From the NCBI RefSeq assembly GCF_005925345.1, contig NZ_SSHJ01000028.1, positions 1 through 45,781 of the forward strand: a DNA stretch of 45,781 nucleotides. Direction: 5' to 3'. This DNA is from Pedobacter ureilyticus. Its GTDB lineage: Bacteria > Bacteroidota > Bacteroidia > Sphingobacteriales > Sphingobacteriaceae. Each line of letters starts with the position of its first letter. Positions within the stretch are counted from its first letter, which is position 1. A program made the translations under genes and the position numbers. Below, one piece after another: positions 41,525 through 45,781 of this stretch. Below the pieces are notes generated by a model. It ran no database searches. It saw only the letters and a list, made by a program, of their open reading frames with translations, and had not been told where the DNA came from.

Positions 41525-44143
41525 ATGAAAATTAAACTATACCAAATTAGAAATAACTTTTACCTAACTACACTAACAATTTTATCGCTAATCCTTTTTG
41601 TTGGATTTGCTCATGCTCAAACTCCTTTTAGCGGAGTGGTCAAAAAAGGAGATGGTTCTCCAGTTCCTCACGCTACCGTTAAAATAAGAGGCACAAATAT
41701 TTCTACGAGTGCAAATGAAAATGGTCAATTCCGCTTCATCTCTGTTCCAGAAGTTCCATTTTACATTCAAGTAAGTTCAGTAGGTTTTAAACCGCAAGAT
41801 TTCCAAATTTTAACCATTTCTGCTGCCCCTTTGGAAGTGGTTTTGTTAGAAGCTTCTCAGTTAGACCAAATTGTAGTAACCTCCCGCCGTCGTTCTGAAG
41901 TATTGCAAGAAGTACCTATTCCAATTACAGTTATCGGCGGAAAGGCAGCTGAAAATGCAGGTGCTTTCAACGTTAATCGTTTAAAAGAATTGGTACCTTC
42001 AGTTCAATTGTATGCTTCCAATGCAAGAAATACTACATTAAATATACGTGGTTTAGGCTCTACCTTTGGCTTAACTAACGATGGGATTGATCCAGGTGTT
42101 GGTTTTTACGTAGATGGTGTTTACCACGCTCGTCCAGCAGCAACTTCAACAGATTTTATCGATATCGAACAAATTGAAGTAATTAGAGGGCCACAAGGAA
42201 CTTTGTTCGGTAAAAATACCACGGCTGGTGCGTTTAACATTACCACCAAAAAACCAAGTTTTGTACCAAGCGGAAAAGCGGAGCTCAGCTTCGGTAATTA
42301 TAATTTTATCCAGGCTAAGGCTACCGTTACTGGTGGCGTAGCCAAAAATTTGGCGGCAAAAATATCAGTTTCTGGTACACAACGCGATGGTACCATTTGG
42401 AACGTTTTAGAAGAACGTAAATACAGTGGGCAAAACAATTTAGGCGCAAAGGGCCAATTACTTTTTAAGCCTAACGAGAAATTAGAATTGATATTAAGTG
42501 GCGATGTAAGCATTCAACATCCGGCAGGTTACCCATTAGTGGTTGCTGGCGTAACTGCTACAGAAAGAAGCGCTTTTAGGCAGTATGCCAAAATTGTAGA
42601 AGATCTAGGCTATGTACAACCAAAAATCAATCCTTTTGCTAGAGAAATATATACCAATACACCTTGGCGACACAATCAATCTATTGGAGGTATTTCCTTA
42701 AACGCTGATTATAAAGTTGGGAACGGAAAATTAACTTCCACTACTGCTTGGCGGTTCTGGAATTGGGACCCAACCAACGATAGAGATTTCACCGAGTTTT
42801 CTGCATTGACTAAATCGCAAGGTAACACTCGCCACGATCAATATTCACAAGAATTTAGATATGCTGGCGATCTTACGGAAAAGTTGAGCGGAGTGGTTGG
42901 TGTGTTCGTACTTGGTCAGAATTTACAAGGCTTAGGGCAAACCGAAGAAGTAGGTAAAGATCAATGGCGCTTTGTGCAAACCAGTGCCACAGGAGAGCAG
43001 GCTTTATACAACACCAATCGCGATTTATTAACAGGCTATGGCATCACTACCAATTCAACCATTAAATCGTTAAGTGCGGCTATTTTTGCACAGGTAGATT
43101 GGGAGGTGCTAGATAAATTACACGTATTGCCAGGCATTAGGTTTACTTACGATAAAAAAGAGGTAGATTATGAGAGAAGAACTTACGGCGGCTTACAAAC
43201 TTCGGATGCTGCTTTATTAAGACTTAAAGCGGCTGTGTATAGCAATCAGCAATTTAATACCAGTACCAACAATAATAACTTGTCTGGAAACTTAACCGTT
43301 TCTTATCGACCAAGCGATAAACTGAACGCATTTGCTACTTATTCTACCGCCTATAAGCCAGTTGGTGTTAATGTAGGCGGTTTGCCAACTACATCAACTG
43401 GTGCAGCCGATTTATCTTTAGCCGTAGTAAAACCAGAGTACGTACAACATTATGAACTAGGTTTGAAAACAAAGCCAACTTTAGGTGCAATTTTGAACAT
43501 TACTGCATTTAATACCGACATTAAAGATTACCAAACCAATGTGCAATCGCCACAATTGGGGGTAAATAGAGGTTATTTAGCCAATGCCGAAAAGGTAAGG
43601 GTAAGAGGCTTAGAGGTTGACGGAAGTTACCAATTACAAAGGTTTTTAACCTTAAATGCAGCAGTTTCTTACTTAGATGGCAAGTACGTGAAGTTTACCA
43701 ACGCACCACTGCCTTTAGAAGAAACTGGACACGTAGAAACCGTAAATGGCGTGCCAAATACGCAAGTAGCATTTAAGGATGCTTCTGGAGGTCGTTTGCC
43801 TGGTATTTCAAAGTGGAATACTTCTGCTGGAGCAGAGTTGAGCACTACTGGCAATTTGATAGATAAAGAAGGTCGTTCTTTTATTGCTGGAGATGTTTCT
43901 TATCGCTCTTCGTATTCTTCAAATCCAACACCTTCTAAAGTTTTAGTAGTCGATGGCTACACTTTGGTCAATGCCAGAGTTGGATTTAGATCAGAGAAAT
44001 TCTCGATTTTTGCTTGGAGCAGAAACCTCGGTGGAACTAACTATTTCGAGCAATTACAGGCAGCAGCAGGCAACTCTGGTTTGTATGCTGGCGTATTGGG
44101 AGATCCAAGAACTTACGGTGCTACTTTAAGATTTGGATTTTAA
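41525..44143 (+). CDS. TonB-dependent outer-membrane receptor
   Basis: 872 aa. Signal peptide 1-32 (ending HAQ), carboxypeptidase-regulatory-like beta-sandwich 33-110 (GSPVPHATVKIRG, FRFISVPEVPFYIQVSS), TonB box-like DQIVVTS (114-120), plug about 128-245 (PITVIGGKAAENAGAFNV, GPQGTLFGKNTTAGAFNIT), and a 22-strand beta-barrel ending in GATLRFGF with the C-terminal aromatic residue. It imports a scarce substrate using TonB energy. It is a single-gene receptor: no SusD partner is adjacent, and the FGKNTTAGA plug resembles the proteobacterial siderophore/cobalamin/other type more than SusC. The substrate is unknown. The Cys-codon leader suggests a sulfur-containing compound, by inference. Confidence 0.93.
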   Translation: MKIKLYQIRNNFYLTTLTILSLILFVGFAHAQTPFSGVVKKGDGSPVPHATVKIRGTNISTSANENGQFRFISVPEVPFYIQVSSVGFKPQDFQILTISAAPLEVVLLEASQLDQIVVTSRRRSEVLQEVPIPITVIGGKAAENAGAFNVNRLKELVPSVQLYASNARNTTLNIRGLGSTFGLTNDGIDPGVGFYVDGVYHARPAATSTDFIDIEQIEVIRGPQGTLFGKNTTAGAFNITTKKPSFVPSGKAELSFGNYNFIQAKATVTGGVAKNLAAKISVSGTQRDGTIWNVLEERKYSGQNNLGAKGQLLFKPNEKLELILSGDVSIQHPAGYPLVVAGVTATERSAFRQYAKIVEDLGYVQPKINPFAREIYTNTPWRHNQSIGGISLNADYKVGNGKLTSTTAWRFWNWDPTNDRDFTEFSALTKSQGNTRHDQYSQEFRYAGDLTEKLSGVVGVFVLGQNLQGLGQTEEVGKDQWRFVQTSATGEQALYNTNRDLLTGYGITTNSTIKSLSAAIFAQVDWEVLDKLHVLPGIRFTYDKKEVDYERRTYGGLQTSDAALLRLKAAVYSNQQFNTSTNNNNLSGNLTVSYRPSDKLNAFATYSTAYKPVGVNVGGLPTTSTGAADLSLAVVKPEYVQHYELGLKTKPTLGAILNITAFNTDIKDYQTNVQSPQLGVNRGYLANAEKVRVRGLEVDGSYQLQRFLTLNAAVSYLDGKYVKFTNAPLPLEETGHVETVNGVPNTQVAFKDASGGRLPGISKWNTSAGAELSTTGNLIDKEGRSFIAGDVSYRSSYSSNPTPSKVLVVDGYTLVNARVGFRSEKFSIFAWSRNLGGTNYFEQLQAAAGNSGLYAGVLGDPRTYGATLRFGF

Positions 44144-44215
44144 CACCTAAATCTATAACCTTACCCGTCCTTTCGACGAGGAACGAGGAGAAATCTTTTG
44201 ACTTTATAGTTAAAC

Positions 44216-44440
44216 AGACTTACGAAGTTTCAAAAACTTCGTAAGTCTCTATGGGCTTAGAAATTGCTTCATTCTTCGCAATGACGAAAATAGTAACGTC
44301 TTTGCGAGGAGGTACGACGAAGTAATCTCTAAAAGTTGCAATAATTTTCACAACTTCGTAAGTCTCTATGCTCAATTGCCAGTCTGAGCTTGTCGAAGAC
44401 TAATGAAAAAGCATTTCGACTGACTCAACATGACGTGTTT
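44216..44440. repeat. Cluster of mixed inverted repeats after receptor gene
   Basis: AGACTTACGAAGTTT (44216-44230) and AAACTTCGTAAGTCT (44234-44248) form a perfect 15-bp stem with a CAA loop. A partial copy, AACTTCGTAAGTCTCTATG, is at 44352-44370. In between, ATTGCTTC..TTCGCAATGACG (44262-44286) and CGTCTTTGCGAGGAGGTACG (44297-44316) are arms of the GTCATTGCGAG family, and AGTCTGAGCTTGTCGAA (44382-44398) is the CTGAGCTTGTCGAA family. No coding frame. Confidence 0.7.
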
Positions 44441-44455
44441 GACAAAACGAAATTG

Positions 44456-44486
44456 AATGGTCGGTGATTTAAGCCGACCATTTTTT
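44456..44486 (+). terminator. Terminator downstream of receptor
   Basis: AATGGTCGG (44456-44464) and CCGACCATT (44474-44482), perfect 9 bp, 9-nt loop, T-run 44481-44486. It lies about 310 bp after the receptor stop and just before the LOG gene leader. Confidence 0.75.
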
Positions 44487-44525
44487 GTTGAACTGATTTT
44501 GAAGAAAGAATTTTATCTTCGAAGC

Positions 44526-44608
44526 ATGAAACCACCATAATTTACAAATCAGATAAGAAATAAATCATGGTAGCTTCATTCCAAATGAAAATAAACTTAT
44601 ATCGATGA
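44526..44608 (+). other. LOG-gene leader: hairpin and coupled mini-ORF
   Basis: ATGAAACCACCAT (44526-44538) pairs with ATGGTAGCTTCAT (44567-44579) in 11 of 13 positions, again with a C/A mismatch between the CCACC and GGTAG parts, as in the TonB receptor leader. Start ATG 44567 opens a 13-codon ORF (MVASFQMKINLYR) whose TGA (44606-44608) overlaps the LOG ATG (44605). -7 box candidate TATCTTCG at 44514-44521. Confidence 0.4.
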
Positions 44609-45198
44609 ACAAATTAAAATCACTTTGCGTTTACTGCGGTTCAAACTTTAACGGAGATCCGATGCTCAAACAAGCTATTGTGGCATTAGCTGAAACAATG
44701 GTTTCGCAAGATATTACCTTAGTTTATGGTGGTGGTAGTGTTGGCGTTATGGGTGTAATTGCAGACGAGGTGATGAAATTAGGCGGTACGGTAACTGGTG
44801 TAATTCCTCAGTTTTTGATGGATAAGGAAGTGGGACATAAAGGCATTACGCAAATGATCATTACCGAGAACATGCACCAACGCAAGCAAAAAATGGCAGA
44901 TTTATCTGATGGATTTGTGATTTTACCCGGCGGTTTTGGCACGCTAGAAGAGTTTTTCGAAGTGTTGACTTGGCTGCAGCTGGGTTTACATGCCAAGCCA
45001 ATCGGTGTGTTAAACGTGGGCGGTTTCTACGATCCACTTTTTGCACAAATGGATGTGATGGTGCAACACCGTTTTTTAAAGCAAACCAACAGAGATTTGG
45101 TATTTAACGAAGCTGATCCAGAAATTTTAGTTGAAAAGATGCAATGTTTTTCTGCCACACCAGATGAGGTTTGGTTTAGAGATAGGAATTTGACTTAG
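44605..45198 (+). CDS. LOG-family nucleotide phosphoribohydrolase (TIGR00730)
   Basis: 197 aa. The N-terminus CVYCGSNFNGDP and the Rossmann-like LVYGGGSVGVMGVIADEV match the family, as does the signature VILPGGFGTLEEFFE with the PGGxGTxxE motif (about 110-120), preceded by MHQRKQKMADL. Members remove the ribose phosphate from cytokinin or other nucleoside 5'-monophosphates, and some are annotated only as Rossmann-fold proteins. No signal peptide. ATG start; its translation may be coupled to a 13-codon upstream ORF. The native substrate here is unknown. Confidence 0.94.
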   Translation: MNKLKSLCVYCGSNFNGDPMLKQAIVALAETMVSQDITLVYGGGSVGVMGVIADEVMKLGGTVTGVIPQFLMDKEVGHKGITQMIITENMHQRKQKMADLSDGFVILPGGFGTLEEFFEVLTWLQLGLHAKPIGVLNVGGFYDPLFAQMDVMVQHRFLKQTNRDLVFNEADPEILVEKMQCFSATPDEVWFRDRNLT

Positions 45199-45224
45199 GT
45201 TTTTTATTTAGACTGTAAATTTTA

Positions 45225-45316
45225 AAACACCCCGCCCGTTGGGCACCCCTCTAAAAGAGGGGAATGGCGCATTTAATTCCCCTCTTTTAGAGGGGTGGTC
45301 GAAGACCGGGGTGTTT
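45225..45316. repeat. Nested inverted repeat
   Basis: Outer arms AAACACCCCG (45225-45234) and CGGGGTGTTT (45307-45316) are perfect. An inner pair at 45244-45265 and 45276-45297 is a perfect 22-bp inverted repeat whose arms each also self-pair (CCCCTCT-AAA-AGAGGGG). The whole could fold as a cruciform-like element between the LOG gene and the non-coding tail. Confidence 0.8.
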
Positions 45317-45781
45317 GCTTTTTGATATTGAGTTTTAATTTCGAGCTAATATAACGTGATTTCAGGATAAGAAAATTATGTTATTTGCTAGCGATAGCGC
45401 TTCAAATCTTCGTTCACCTAATTTTCGGTCTCTTATTTTTCGGGCCGCACCAATAAGCCTAAGCACTTTCTTTGAAAGAAAAATAAGCAACCGAGAGTTT
45501 TTGTTACTTTTTGCGGTCAACCTAAGCGTCAGCGAAAGCTTGAAAACCATAGAAACATTAACCAACTTGAAAAAAAGTAAGAGCCCAGCGGCGGCGAGCT
45601 AAAAAAAATACGTTCAATGCGAATTTCTCAAGAATTGTAAAAATACTCAACCCGAACTCACCTTTGGTTAAATATTGTATCATTATCCTTTTTATGATTG
45701 TTTGAAATTGGGTTCTGGCAGTGTTGAAAACTAAGATGCGTATTAAGGACGTTAAGTAAGGGTCGGGGCTGCACTATATAA
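45317..45781. repeat. Repeat-rich non-coding tail
   Basis: Open frames exist on both strands but have no family resemblance. They cover a tract in which the motif CTTTCTTTGAAAG (45472-45484) and GTTACTTTTTGCGG-type sequence occur, as in decayed dispersed repeats of Bacteroidota. The final 180 bp (45602-45781) show nothing I can define, and the window ends there. Confidence 0.35.

Noticed and set aside
45362..45602. ORFs on both strands in the window's tail
   Set aside because: They cover decayed repeat sequence; both strands are open and neither resembles a protein family.
1..45781. tRNA, rRNA, phage or insertion-sequence genes
   Set aside because: No cloverleaf, rRNA block, integrase or transposase was seen on either strand; the repeats alone do not make a mobile gene.

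Overview
The window looks like chromosome from a low-GC member of the Bacteroidota, most likely Sphingobacteriaceae (Pedobacter or a close relative). The reasons are protein architecture and signals, not a database search. DnaE carries a fused N-terminal proofreading exonuclease. There are DUF3857/transglutaminase proteins, a LytS/LytT pair with a Reg_prop beta-propeller sensor, and a TonB-dependent receptor with a carboxypeptidase-regulatory-like N-terminus. Promoters are of the TAnnTTTG (-7) type and Shine-Dalgarno sequences are scarce. I see no rRNA, tRNA, CRISPR array, transposase or phage gene.

Layout. 1-3.8 kb: a secreted TPR protein, a small coiled-coil protein and a 7TM histidine kinase. 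4-9 kb: dnaE and trxA, then a gene-free stretch of small hairpins sharing a TTACAAA/TTTGTAA core. 9.4-13.8 kb, minus strand: a long-chain acyl-CoA ligase and the operon iscS-iscU-iscA. 14-20 kb, plus strand: methylmalonyl-CoA epimerase, a coupled small protein, ribosomal protein L31 (type B), a GlmU-like protein, tpiA, prmA, mpl and an XRE regulator. 20.1-25.6 kb, minus strand: a GNAT-like protein, a very acidic small protein and the LytS/LytT pair. 25.7-27.4 kb: two exported ferritin-like proteins divergent from that pair. 27.5-32.1 kb: a small secreted protein, the menaquinone gene mqnC and an overlapping pair of M16 peptidases. 32.2-38.5 kb, minus strand: two DUF3857/transglutaminase paralogues, a metallophosphoesterase-PQQ repeat fusion and a lipoprotein. 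38.8-45.2 kb: guaB, an SDR oxidoreductase, a TonB-dependent receptor and a LOG-family protein, then repeat-rich DNA to the end.

Most genes are housekeeping and conserved. The most interesting signal is the leader of the TonB-dependent receptor (41,305-41,524). A promoter-like -7 box is followed at once by a perfect 22-bp palindrome. Next comes a hairpin whose 3' arm can pair instead with a segment inside a 31-codon upstream ORF. That ORF has three consecutive Cys codons, and they lie exactly in the 5' arm of another hairpin ending 20 nt before the receptor start. This is the layout expected of a cysteine- or sulfur-responsive leader-peptide attenuator. A related hairpin with the same C/A mismatch precedes the next plus-strand gene (LOG family).

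A recurring annotation trap is visible. Several open frames can be extended upstream to a TTG that is really the TTG of the -7 promoter box, so I use the downstream ATG. Intergenic DNA is rich in imperfect inverted repeats of several dispersed families. Start sites, promoters and RNA structures were read by eye; no folding or homology search was run.
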